The notes under the pieces were generated by a model that was not told the origin of the DNA, ran no database searches, and saw only the letters and a list, made by a program, of their open reading frames with translations. A stretch of 60,000 nt of DNA from Mesostigma viride (taxonomy: Eukaryota > Streptophyta > Mesostigmatophyceae > Mesostigmatales > Mesostigmataceae): positions 1-60,000 of the forward strand of contig RPFO01000817.1 of the NCBI GenBank assembly GCA_009746045.1, given 5' to 3'. Each line of letters starts with the position of its first letter. Positions within the stretch are counted from its first letter, which is position 1. Below, piece by piece: positions 25,430 to 37,013 of the stretch. A program made the translations under genes and the position numbers.

Positions 25430-26650
25430 TGCAGCCGCCCTTGCGTGCATGGTGGTGTACATGTGTGAGCCGGTCCTTGCGTGCGGTGTATGTACGTGTG
25501 TGTGCAGCCGCCCCTTGCGTGCGCGGTGGTGTACATGTGTGTGTGTGCATGCCCTTGCGTGCATGGTGTGTGTACGTGTGTGTGCAGCCGGCCCTTGCGT
25601 GCAGTGTGTGTAATGTGTGTGCAGCCGCCCTTGCGTGCATGGTGTGTACATGTGTGTGCAGGCCCCTTGCGTGCGCGGTGATGTACGTGTGTGTGCATGC
25701 CGCTTGCGTGCATGGTGTGTGTACGTGTGTGTGCAGCCGCCCCTTGCGTGCGCGGTGTGTGTACGTGTGTGTGCACCGCCCCTTGCGTGCGCGGTGGATG
25801 TACATGTGTGTGCAGCCGCCCCTTGCGTGCGGTGTATGTACATGTGTGTGCAGCCGCCCCTTGCGTGCGCGGTGTATGTACGTGTGTGTGCAGCCGCCCT
25901 TGCGTGCGCGGTGTGTGTATGTGTGTGCAGCGCCCTTGCGTGCATGGTGAGTGTAAGTGTGTGTGCAGCCGCCCTTGCGTGCGCGGTGTGTGTACATGTG
26001 AGTGCAGCCGCCCCAAGCGTGCGGTGTGTGTACATGTGTGTGCAGTTGCCCCTTGCGTGCGCGGTGGTGTACGTGTGTGTGCAGCCGGCCCTTGCGTGCA
26101 TGGTGTGTGTACGTGTGTGTGCAGCCGGCCCTTGCGTGCGCGGTGTGTGTACGTGTGTGTGCACTCGCCCCTTGCGTGCGCGGTGGATGTACATGTGTGT
26201 GCAGCCGCCCTTGCGTGCATGGTGTATATGTACGTGTGTGTGCAGCCGCCCCTTGCGTGCGCGGTGATGTACGTGTGTGTGCAGCCGGCCCTTGCGTGCA
26301 TGGTGTGTGTACGTGTGTGTGCAGCCGCCCCTTGCGTGCGCGGTGTATGTACGTGTTAATGCAGCCTCCCCTTGCGTGCATGTGTATGTCCATGTGTGGG
26401 CAGTTGCCCCTTGCGTGCGCGGTGTATGTACATGTTTGCACTCGCCCCTTGCGTGCATGGTGTATGTATGTGTGTGTGCAGCCGCCCCTTGCGTGCGCGG
26501 TGGTGTACGTGTGTGTGCAGCCACCCCTTCGTGCGCGGTGTATGTACATGTGAGTGCCGTCGCCCCAAGCGTGCATGTGTGTAAGTGTGTGTGCAGCAGC
26601 CCCTTGCGTGCGCGGTGTATGTACGTGTGTGTGCAGCCGCCCCTTGCGCG
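25430..26650 (+). other. indel-dense patch within the minisatellite
   Basis: Units here repeatedly lack one to four bases at homopolymers and short tandem words: CCGCCCTTG for CCGCCCCTTG, GGTGGTGTAC for GGTGGATGTAC, GCGTGCGGTG for GCGTGCGCGGTG. Neighbouring units on both sides are nearly free of such losses. The losses break all the long frames locally. Confidence 0.8.
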
Positions 26651-27267
26651 GTGGATGTACATGTGAGTGGAGCCGGTCCTTGCGTGGGCGGTGTATGTAC
26701 GTGTGTGTGCAGCCGCCCCTTGCGTGCGTGGTGTGTGTACATGTGTGTGCAGTTGCCCCTTGCGTGCATGGTGTGTGTACGTGTGTGTGCATGCCGGCCC
26801 TTGCGTGCATGGTGTGTGTACGTGTGTGTGCAGCCGGACCTTGCGTGCATGGTGAGTGTAAGTGTGTGTGCAGCAGCCCCTTGCGTGCGCAGTGTATGTA
26901 CGTGTGTGTGCAGCCGCCCCTTGCGTGCGCGGTGTGTGTACTGTGTGTGCATGCCGGCCCTTGCGTGCATGGTGTGTGTACGTGTGTGTGCAGCCGCCCC
27001 TTGCGTGCGCGGTGGATGTACACGTGTGTGCAGCCGCCCCTTGCGTGCGCGGTGGATGTACATGTGTGGGCAGTTGCCCCTTGCGTGCGCGGTGTATGTA
27101 CATGTGTTTGCACTCGCCCCTTGCGTGCGCGGTGGATGTACATGTGTGTGCAGCCGAACCTTGCGTGCATGGTGTGTGTACCTGTGCGTGAAGTCGCTCC
27201 TTGCGTGCATGGTGTGTGTACGTGTGTGTGCAGCCGCCCCTTGCGTGCATGGTGTATGTACATGTGA

Positions 27268-30200
27268 GTGCCGTTGCCCCAAGCGTGCATTGTGTGTGTA
27301 AGTGTGTGTGCAGCCGGCCCTTGCGTGCATGGTGTGTGTACATGTGAGTGCAGCCGGCCCTTGCGTGCATGGTGTGTGTACGTGTGTGTGCAGTTGCCCC
27401 TTGCGTGCGCGGTGTATGTACGTGTGTGTGCAGCCGGCCCTTGCGTGCGCGGTGTGTGTACATGTGTGGGCAGTTGCCCCTTGCGTGCGCGGTGGATGTA
27501 CGTGTGTGTGCATGCCGGCAATTGCGTGCAAGGTGTGTGTACGTGTGTGTGCAGCCGCCCCTTGCGTGCGCGGTGTATGTACGTGTGTGTGCAGCCGCCC
27601 CTTGCGTGCGCGGTGTATGTACGTGTGTGTGCAGCCGCCCCGTGGTTGCGCGGTGGATGTACATGTGAGTGCAGCCGTCCCTTCCGTGCATGTGTGTACG
27701 TGTGTGTGCAGCCGCCCCTTGCGTGCGCGGTGTGTGTACGTGTGTGTGCACTCGCCCCTTGCGTGCGCGGTGGATGTACATGTGTGTGCAGCCGCCCCTT
27801 GCGTGCATGGTGTATATGTACGTGTGTGTGCAGCCGCCCCTTGCGTGCGCGGTGTATGTACGTGTGTGTGCAGCCGGCCCTTGCGTGCATGGTGTGTGTA
27901 CGTGTGTGTGCAGCCGCCCCTTGCGTGCGCGGTGTATGTACGTGTTAATGCAGCCTCCCCTTGCGTGCGCAGTGTATGTCCATGTGTGGGCAGTTGCCCC
28001 TTGCGTGCGCGGTGTATGTACATGTTTTTGCACTCGCCCCTTGCGTGCATGGTGTATGTATGTGTGTGTGCAGCCGCCCCTTGCGTGCGCGGTGGATGTA
28101 CGTGTGTGTGCAGCCACCCCTTTCGTGCGCGGTGTATGTACATGTGAGTGCCGTCGCCCAAGCGTGCATTTTGTGTGTAAGTGTGTGTGCAGCAGCCCCT
28201 TGCGTGCGCGGTGTATGTACGTGTGTGTGCAGCCGCCCCGTGGTTGCGCGGTGGATGTACATGTGAGTGGAGCCGGTCCTTGCGTGGGCGGTGTATGTAC
28301 GTGTGTGTGCAGCCGCCCCTTGCGTGCGTGGTGTGTGTACATGTGTGTGCAGTTGCCCCTTGCGTGCATGGTGTGTGTACGTGTGTGTGCATGCCGGCCC
28401 TTGCGTGCATGGTGTGTGTACGTGTGTGTGCAGCCGGACCTTGCGTGCATGGTGAGTGTAAGTGTGTGTGCAGCAGCCCCTTGCGTGCGCAGTGTATGTA
28501 CGTGTGTGTGCAGCCGCCCCTTGCGTGCGCGGTGTGTGTACTGTGTGTGCATGCCGGCCCTTGCGTGCATGGTGTGTGTACGTGTGTGTGCAGCCGCCCC
28601 TTGCGTGCGCGGTGGATGTACACGTGTGTGCAGCCGCCCCTTGCGTGCGCGGTGGATGTACATGTGTGGGCAGTTGCCCCTTGCGTGCGCGGTGTATGTA
28701 CATGTGTTTGCACTCGCCCCTTGCGTGCGCGGTGGATGTACATGTGTGTGCAGCCGAACCTTGCGTGCATGGTGTGTGTACCTGTGCGTGAAGTCGCTCC
28801 TTGCGTGCATGGTGTGTGTACGTGTGTGTGCAGCCGCCCCTTGCGTGCATGGTGTATGTACATGTGAGTGCCGTTGCCCCAAGCGTGCATTGTGTGTGTA
28901 AGTGTGTGTGCAGCCGGCCCTTGCGTGCATGGTGTGTGTACATGTGAGTGCAGCCGGCCCTTGCGTGCATGGTGTGTGTACGTGTGTGTGCAGTTGCCCC
29001 TTGCGTGCGCGGTGTATGTACGTGTGTGTGCAGCCGGCCCTTGCGTGCGCGGTGTGTGTACATGTGTGGGCAGTTGCCCCTTGCGTGCGCGGTGGATGTA
29101 CGTGTGTGTGCATGCCGGCAATTGCGTGCAAGGTGTGTGTACGTGTGTGTGCAGCCGCCCCTTGCGTGCGCGGTGTATGTACGTGTGTGTGCAGCCGCCC
29201 CTTGCGTGCGCGGTGTATGTACGTGTGTGTGCAGCCGCCCCGTGGTTGCGCGGTGGATGTACATGTGAGTGCAGCCGTCCCTTCCGTGCATGGTGTGTAC
29301 GTGTGTGTGCAGCCGCCCCTTGCGTGCGCGGTGTGTGTACGTGTGTGTGCACTCGCCCCTTGCGTGCGCGGTGGATGTACATGTGTGTGCAGCCGCCCCT
29401 TGCGTGCATGGTGTATATGTACGTGTGTGTGCAGCCGCCCCTTGCGTGCGCGGTGTATGTACGTGTGTGTGCAGCCGGCCCTTGCGTGCATGGTGTGTGT
29501 ACGTGTGTGTGCAGCCGCCCCTTGCGTGCGTGGTGTGTGTACATGTGTGTGCAGTTGCCCCTTGCGTGCATGGTGTGTGTACGTGTGTGTGCATGCCGGC
29601 CCTTGCGTGCATGGTGTGTGTACGTGTGTGTGCAGCCGGACCTTGCGTGCATGGTGAGTGTAAGTGTGTGTGCAGCAGCCCCTTGCGTGCGCAGTGTATG
29701 TACGTGTGTGTGCAGCCGCCCCTTGCGTGCGCGGTGTGTGTACTGTGTGTGCATGCCGGCCCTTGCGTGCATGGTGTGTGTACGTGTGTGTGCAGCCGCC
29801 CCTTGCGTGCGCGGTGGATGTACACGTGTGTGCAGCCGCCCCTTGCGTGCGCGGTGGATGTACATGTGTGGGCAGTTGCCCCTTGCGTGCGCGGTGTATG
29901 TACATGTGTTTGCACTCGCCCCTTGCGTGCGCGGTGGATGTACATGTGTGTGCAGCCGAACCTTGCGTGCATGGTGTGTGTACCTGTGCGTGAAGTCGCT
30001 CCTTGCGTGCATGGTGTGTGTACGTGTGTGTGCAGCCGCCCCTTGCGTGCATGGTGTATGTACATGTGAGTGCCGTTGCCCCAAGCGTGCATTGTGTGTG
30101 TAAGTGTGTGTGCAGCCGGCCCTTGCGTGCATGGTGTGTGTACATGTGAGTGCAGCCGGCCCTTGCGTGCATGGTGTGTGTACGTGTGTGTGCAGTTGCC

Positions 30201-30909
30201 CCTTGCGTGCGCGGTGTATGTACGTGTGTGTGCAGCCGGCCCTTGCGTGCGCGGTGTGTGTACATGTGTGGGCAGTTGCCCCTTGCGTGCGCGGTGGATG
30301 TACGTGTGTGTGCATGCCGGCAATTGCGTGCAAGGTGTGTGTACGTGTGTGTGCAGCCGCCCCTTGCGTGCGCGGTGTATGTACGTGTGTGTGCAGCCGC
30401 CCCTTGCGTGCGCGGTGTATGTACGTGTGTGTGCAGCCGCCCCGTGGTTGCGCGGTGGATGTACATGTGAGTGCAGCCGTCCCTTCCGTGCATGGTGTGT
30501 ACGTGTGTGTGCAGTTGCCCCTTGCGTGCGCAGTGTATGTACGTGTGTGTGCATGCCGGCCCTTGCGTGCATGGTGTATGTACGTGTGTGTGCAGCCGGC
30601 CCTTGCGTGCATGGTGTGTGTACATGTGTGTTCATCCTTGTCCTTGCGTGCATGGTGTATGTACATGTGGGTGCAGGCGCCCCTTGCGTGCGCGGTGGAT
30701 GTACATGTGCGGGCAGTGGGTGTGTTTGCATGCCAGCAATTGCGTGCATGGTGTGTGTACGTGTGTGTGCAGCCGCCCCTTGCGTGCGCGGTGTGTGTAC
30801 GTGTGTGTGCACTCGCCCCTTGCGTGCGCGGTGGATGTACATGTGTGTGCAGCCGCCCCTTGCGTGCATGGTGTATGTAAGTGTGTGTGCAGCCGCCCCG
30901 TGGTTGCGC
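27268..30909 (+). repeat. higher-order repeat of the minisatellite (1600 + 1202 + 840 bp)
   Basis: The same ordered string of unit variants begins at 27268, 28868 and 30070. An earlier copy of the same string begins at 22430 and another at 18857. The blocks differ by internal loss of whole units, as expected from unequal exchange. Confidence 0.85.
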
Positions 30910-32371
30910 TTTTGTGAGCTCACGCTCGTTCTATCTATGACCTGCGGAAGTCTCAAAGGGGGAGGGGAGGCCGCAGTAGACACTTCCGACTAGGTAGCCA
31001 GTACTAGGGGGGGGGGTACGGTGTTGTGGGGGGGGGGTACCGGGGACGGTACTGTGGACCGGGTCCAATTTGTGTTGTGGACCCGGGGCAGTCCTGTGGA
31101 CCGGGGACGGCGCGGCGCCACTGGCCTGTTGGTCAGTGGGCTGGCGTCCGTCACCCCACCTACGACTAGGTAGACGGTGGATACTTAGGGTTGTGGCGGG
31201 GCAACAACCACTCCTCTTTGCAGCTGTGTCGACGGCCCACTGACGGCGTGTGTGCACTGCTATGGCGGTGCCGAATGTAAATCACAGCTACCGGCCTCCG
31301 AATTATCATTCGGGGGCCTGGAAAATTTAAGGTTATGACGGCTGCGCGACGGGGGTCGGCAGCACCCCAGGAAACTTGCCGTTCGAAGTGCAGGCGGTAG
31401 CTGCCAGTGCCAGATTGTTTTATTTCTGCTGCGTTGTACTCGCCACCCCGGGCTCGCGGGAGGGGTCTGGATAGACGCGGGAGTGACTCTTGATCGGACA
31501 ACTAAGCAGGGCAGTCGTGGTGCTAGGGTGGCAACAGCTACAGGCGGAGGGGGAATACGCCGCAGGCAAGTTCGTTGTGTATCACGTGCGCTGGGCCTGG
31601 CTAATGAATATCGTCAAGAATAGTGCATGAGCGCGCTATACGAGCATGGGAAGAAGGGGGAATCGAGCCCCCAGGCCAGCGCAGGAGCGGGAGGGCTGCA
31701 GCCCCAGCGCCAGGGGGGGCAGCATCCTAAACGGCCTAACATTTCTTCGTTTAGGTGAGGCGACAGCGGCCAGCGGCCAGGGCGGAATGGTGGGGTCGTT
31801 GCCGCGTAATTTAAGCGGGGACGAGTTGTTGGGACCGGCGGTGCACAGCGGGGAAGGGGAAGGATGTTAGGGCGGGGCGATAGCGGATCCCAGACGCAGC
31901 TGCGTCCTTGGGGTGCCGGGGGTGCTATGCCTGTGAAGAAAGGTGTACAAAGAATTGCCGAGCCTGCAGGGGTGGCTGCCGAGGGCAGCGCCCACATGGG
32001 TGAGAACCCCCCCGCAGTGGGGGGGTCCCTACGGGGATACTATTGGCTTCCCCCTTGTATTGCCGCCTGGTTAATGAAGCACTGGTAGCGGCAGGGGACA
32101 AGGGGGGCGACGAGAAGTCTGGGCCATACGACAGCTTGCGGCCAAGTGGCCAGGTAGTGGGTGCGGGATGTTACAAAGCCCAGGTCCTCTTGACTGGCCC
32201 AGGTCCTCATGACTGGTATGATGTTTCGGCCCTTGTTGTGTGGCCTAGTTAGCTTAGAAACTGCAGATTCTTAGGTTAGCTAATGGCTTGGACGTGTGCC
32301 TAACACGCATTTGTAATAAACATGTTTCTCTGGCAGCCCCTCACTCCAATGGAACTAAAGCAGCAATTGGA
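30910..32371 (+). mobile_element. unclassified inserted element, long copy
   Basis: Begins TTTTGTGAGCTCACGC and ends CAGCAATTGGA. Its first 316 bp (30910-31225) and last 206 bp (32166-32371) are repeated almost exactly in the short copy that follows directly; the middle 940 bp are not. The end near GTAATAAACATG could be a polyadenylation signal. No protein family is recognisable. It has no terminal inverted repeats and no clear target duplication, and a GTGAGCTCAC palindrome lies 4 bases from the left end. Confidence 0.7.
31226..32165. other. 940-bp middle segment found only in the long copy
   Basis: GC-rich, with small open frames on both strands (largest about 127 codons, 31614-31997 minus) and no motif I recognise. 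In the short copy the position is occupied by 27 bases of CCCACCCACC-like sequence (32687-32713). The left joint follows CTCCTCTTTGCAG, which looks like a splice acceptor; no matching donor is evident. Confidence 0.5.
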
Positions 32372-32919
32372 TTTTGTGAGCTCACGCTCGTTCTATCTAT
32401 GACCTGCGGAAGTCTCAAAGGGGGAGGGGAGGCCGCAGTAGACACTTCCGACTAGGTAGCCAGTACTAGGGGGGGGGGTACGGTGTTGTGGGGGGGGGTA
32501 CCGGGGACGGTACTGTGGACCGGGTCCAATTTGTGTTGTGGACCCGGGGCAGTCCTGTGGACCGGGGACGGCGCGGCGCCACTGGCCTGTTGGTCAGTGG
32601 GCTGGCGTCCGTCACCCCACCTACGACTAGGTAGACGGTGGATACTTAGGGTTGTGGCGGGGCAACAACCACTCCTCTTTGCAGCTCCCACCCACCCACC
32701 CTTGCTGCCAGACGGATGTTACAAAGCCCAGGTCCTCTTGACTGGCCCAGGTCCTCATGACTGGTATGATGTTTCGGCCCTTGTTGTGTGGCCTAGTTAG
32801 CTTAGAAACTGCAGATTCTTAGGTTAGCTAATGGCTTGGACGTGTGCCTAACACGCATTTGTAATAAACATGTTTCTCTGGCAGCCCCTCACTCCAATGG
32901 AACTAAAGCAGCAATTGGA
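32372..32919 (+). mobile_element. unclassified inserted element, short copy in tandem
   Basis: 548 bp: 32372-32686 match 30910-31225 and 32714-32919 match 32166-32371. It abuts the long copy without spacer and rejoins the satellite at TGTGGATGTACATG. The unoccupied paralogous site is at 35672/35673. Confidence 0.75.
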
Positions 32920-35900
32920 TGTGGATGTACATGTGAGTGCAGCCGTCCCTTCCGTGCATGGTGTGTGTACGTGTGTGTGCAGTTGCCCCTTGCGTGCGCA
33001 GTGTATGTACGTGTGTGTGCCGTTGCCCCAAGCGTGCATTGTGTGTGTAAGTGTGTGTGCAGCCGGCCCTTGCGTGCATGGTGTGTGTAGATGTGTGTTC
33101 ATCCTTGTCCTTGCGTGCATGGTGTGTGTACATGTGGGTGCAGCCGCCCCTTGCGTGCGCGGTGTGTGTACGTGTGTGTGCACTCGCCCCTTGCGTGCGC
33201 GGTGGATGTACATGTGTGTGTAGCCGCCCCTTGCGTGCATGGTGTATGTAGGTGTGTGTGCAGCCGCCCCTTGCGTGCGCGGTGTATGTACGTGTGTGTG
33301 CAGCCGTCCCTTGCGTGCGCGGTGTGTGTACGTGTGTGTGCAGCCGCCCCATGCGTGCATGGTGAGTGTAAGTGTGTGTGCAGCCGGCCCTTGCGTGCGC
33401 GGTGTGTGTACATGTGAGTGCAGCCGCCCCAAGCGTGCGCGGTGTGTGTACATGTGTGTGCAGTTGCCCCTTGCGTGCGCGGTGGATGTACGTGTGTGTG
33501 CATGCCGGCCCTTGCGTGCATGGTGTGTGTACGTGTGTGTGCAGCCGCCCCTTGCGTGCATGGTGGATGTACGTGTGTGTGCAGTCGCTCCTTGCGTGCA
33601 TGGTGGATGTACGTGTGTGTGCAGGCGTCCCTTGCGTGCGCGGTGTGTGTGTAAGTGTGCGTGCACTCGCCCCTTGCGTGCATGGTGTGTGTACGTGTGT
33701 GTGCAACCGCCCCTTGCATGCGCGGTGTATGTACATGTGAGTGCAGCCGCTCCTTGCGTGCATGGTGGATGTACGTGTGTGTGCAGTCGCCCCTTGCGTG
33801 CGCGGTGTGTGTGTAAGTGTGCGTGCAGTCGCTCCTTGCGTGCGCGGTGGATGTACGTGTGTGTGCAGCCGCCCCTTGCATGCGCGGTGTATGTGTAAGT
33901 GTGCGTGCACTCGCCCCTTGCGTGCATGGTGTGTGTACATGTGAGTGCAGTCGCTCCTTGCGTGCGCGGTGGATCTACGTGTGTGTGCACTTGCCCCTTG
34001 CGTGCGCGGTGGATGTACGTGTGTGTGCAGTTGCCCCTTGCGTGCATGGTGTGTGTACGTGTGTGTGCAGCCGCCCCTTGCGTGCGCGGTGTATGTACGT
34101 GTGTGTGCAGCCGCCCCTTGCGTGCGCGGTGTATGTACGTGTGTGTGCATGCCGGCCCTTGCGTGCATGGTGTGTGTACGTGTGTGTGCAGCCGCCCCTT
34201 GCATGCGCGGTGTATGTACGTGTGTGTGCAGTCGCTGCTTGCGTGCATGGTGTGTGTACGTGTGTGTGCATGCCGCCCCTTGCGTGCGCGGTGTGTGTAC
34301 GTGTGTGTGCAGTTGCCCCTTGCGTGCGCGGTGGATGTACGTGTGTGTGCACTCGCCCCTTGCGTGCGCGGTGGATGTACGTGTGTGTGCACTCGCCCCT
34401 TGCGTGCGCGGTGGATGTACGTGTGTGTGCACTCGCCCCTTGCGTGCGCGGTGGATGTACGTGTGTGTGCAGGCGTCCCTTGCGTGCGTGGTGTATGTAC
34501 ATGTGAGTGCCGTCGCCCCAAGCGTGCATGGTGTGTGTACGTGTGTGTGCAGTTGCCCCTTGCGTGCATGGTGTGTGTACGTGTGTGTGCAGCCGCCCCT
34601 TGCGTGCGCGGTGTATGTGTAAGTGTGCGTGCACTCGCCCCTTGCGTGCATGGTGTGTGTACGTGTGTGTGCATGCCGGCCCTTGCGTGCATGGTGTGTG
34701 TACGTGTGTGTGCAGCCGCCCCTTGCATGCGCGGTGTATTTACACGTGTGTGCAGCCGCCCCTTGCGTGCATGGTGTATGTACATGTGAGTGCAGCCGCC
34801 CCTTGCGTGCGCGGTGTATGTGCATGTGAGTGCAGTCGCTCCTTGCGTGCATGGTGTGTGTACGTGTGTGTGCAGCCGCCCCTTGCGTGCGCGGTGTATG
34901 TACGTGTGTGTGCAGTCGCTCCTTGCGTGCATGGTGTGTGTACGTGTGTGTGCAGTTGCCCCTTGCGTGCATGGTGTGTGTACGTGTGTGTGCAGCCGCC
35001 CCTTGCATGCGCGGTGTATTTACACGTGTGTGCAGCCGCCCCTTGCGTGCATGGTGTATGTACATGTGAGTGCAGTCGCTCCTTGCGTGCATGGTGTGTG
35101 TACGTGTGTGTGCAGCCGCCCCTTGCGTGCGCGGTGTATGTACGTGTGTGTGCAGTCGCTCCTTGCGTGCATGGTGTGTGTACGTGTGTGTGCAGTTGCC
35201 CCTTGCGTGCATGGTGTGTGTACGTGTGTGTGCAGCCGCCCCTTGCATGCGCGGTGTATTTACACGTGTGTGTGCAGTTGCCCCTTGCGTGCGCAGTGTA
35301 TGTACGTGTGTGTGCATGCCGGCCCTTGCGTGCATGGTGTATGTACGTGTGTGTGCAGCCGGCCCTTGCGTGCATGGTGTGTGTACATGTGTGTTCATCC
35401 TTGTCCTTGCGTGCATGGTGTATGTACATGTGGGTGCAGGCGCCCCTTGCGTGCGCGGTGGATGTACATGTGCGGGCAGTGGGTGTGTTTGCATGCCAGC
35501 AATTGCGTGCATGGTGTGTGTACGTGTGTGTGCAGCCGCCCCTTGCGTGCGCGGTGTGTGTACGTGTGTGTGCACTCGCCCCTTGCGTGCGCGGTGGATG
35601 TACATGTGTGTGCAGCCGCCCCTTGCGTGCATGGTGTATGTAAGTGTGTGTGCAGCCGCCCCGTGGTTGCGCTGTGGATGTACATGTGAGTGCAGCCGTC
35701 CCTTCCGTGCATGGTGTGTGTACGTGTGTGTGCAGTTGCCCCTTGCGTGCGCAGTGTATGTACGTGTGTGTGCCGTTGCCCCAAGCGTGCATTGTGTGTG
35801 TAAGTGTGTGTGCAGCCGGCCCTTGCGTGCATGGTGTGTGTAGATGTGTGTTCATCCTTGTCCTTGCGTGCATGGTGTGTGTACATGTGGGTGCAGCCGC

Positions 35901-36849
35901 CCCTTGCGTGCGCGGTGTGTGTACGTGTGTGTGCACTCGCCCCTTGCGTGCGCGGTGGATGTACATGTGTGTGTAGCCGCCCCTTGCGTGCATGGTGTAT
36001 GTAGGTGTGTGTGCAGCCGCCCCTTGCGTGCGCGGTGTATGTACGTGTGTGTGCAGCCGTCCCTTGCGTGCGCGGTGTGTGTACGTGTGTGTGCAGCCGC
36101 CCCATGCGTGCATGGTGAGTGTAAGTGTGTGTGCAGCCGGCCCTTGCGTGCGCGGTGTGTGTACATGTGAGTGCAGCCGCCCCAAGCGTGCGCGGTGTGT
36201 GTACATGTGTGTGCAGTTGCCCCTTGCGTGCGCGGTGGATGTACGTGTGTGTGCATGCCGGCCCTTGCGTGCATGGTGTGTGTACGTGTGTGTGCAGCCG
36301 CCCCTTGCGTGCATGGTGGATGTACGTGTGTGTGCAGTCGCTCCTTGCGTGCATGGTGGATGTACGTGTGTGTGCAGGCGTCCCTTGCGTGCGCGGTGTG
36401 TGTGTAAGTGTGCGTGCACTCGCCCCTTGCGTGCATGGTGTGTGTACGTGTGTGTGCAACCGCCCCTTGCATGCGCGGTGTATGTACATGTGAGTGCAGC
36501 CGCTCCTTGCGTGCATGGTGGATGTACGTGTGCGTGCAGTCGCTCCTTGCGTGCGCGGTGGATGTACGTGTGTGTGCAGCCGCCCTTGCATGCGCGGTGT
36601 ATGTGTAAGTGTGCGTGCACTCGCCCCTTGCGTGCATGGTGTGTGTACATGTGAGTGCAGTCGCTCCTTGCGTGCGCGGTGGATCTACGTGTGTGTGCAC
36701 TTGCCCCTTGCGTGCGCGGTGTATGTACGTGTGTGTGCAGTCGCTCCTTGCGTGCATGGTGTGTGTACGTGTGTGTGCATGCCGCCCCTTGCGTGCGCGG
36801 TGTGTGTACGTGTGTGTGCAGTTGCCCCTTGCGTGCGCGGTGGATGTAC
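32920..36849 (+). repeat. 40-bp minisatellite, third block, with a ~2.75-kb duplication
   Basis: About 98 units. The string at 30503-30909 plus 32920-35260 is repeated at 35261-36849 plus 43963 onward, apart from small deletions. The joint near 35260 (TATTTACACGTGTG then TGTGCAGTTG) is off register. New variants appear here (TGTGTGTAAGTGTGCGTGCA, CAGTCGCTCC) that are absent or rare to the left. Confidence 0.92.
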
Positions 36850-36874
36850 AGTTGGATGGAGACTAGGGACGACG
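36850..36874 (-). repeat. remnant of the 3' LTR (25 bp)
   Basis: Identical to the inner end of the 5' LTR (43507-43531): AGTTGGATGGAGACTAGG and following bases. The sequence between here and the RNase H stop (36875-37013) shows no similarity to the rest of the 5' LTR by eye, so most of the 3' LTR appears lost. Confidence 0.6.
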
Positions 36875-37013
36875 GGCACGCAGATGGGCATAGGGCACGC
36901 AGATGTATGAAAAACAGACTCCAACCAACCCCCTGCTGGAAGCCACAACCTACCCCTTGGACCTGCCCAAGGGGTACTGGGTGACCTAGGCGGCCCTGGT
37001 GAACAGGACCCTG

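Larger units (their letters stand above)
15641..30909 (+). repeat. 40-bp minisatellite, main block (~380 units)
   Basis: Continuous 40-bp units in the same orientation as block 1. Distinct unit variants act as a barcode: the rare word CTGTGCGTGAAGTCGCTCC occurs near 18771, 20351, 22342, 27182, 28782 and 29982, giving spacings of about 1580, 1990, 4840, 1600 and 1200 bp. Long frames (over 1800 codons on the minus strand) reflect the lack of TTA, CTA and TCA in the plus-strand unit. They encode only repeats of THTYIHRARKGRLHTHVHT type and I do not call them genes. Confidence 0.97.

Noticed and set aside
15524-30983. Giant open frames in the 40-bp minisatellite, on both strands
   Set aside because: The unit lacks most stop triplets and 40 is not a multiple of three, so any run of units stays open. 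Translations are only repeats of the unit, overlap on both strands, and have no domain, splice or start evidence.
31620-31720. tRNA-like element on the minus strand
   Set aside because: GGGGGCTCGATTCCCCC resembles a T-arm, and GAAGAA/TTCTTC could pair 99 nt apart, but the D and anticodon arms do not form.
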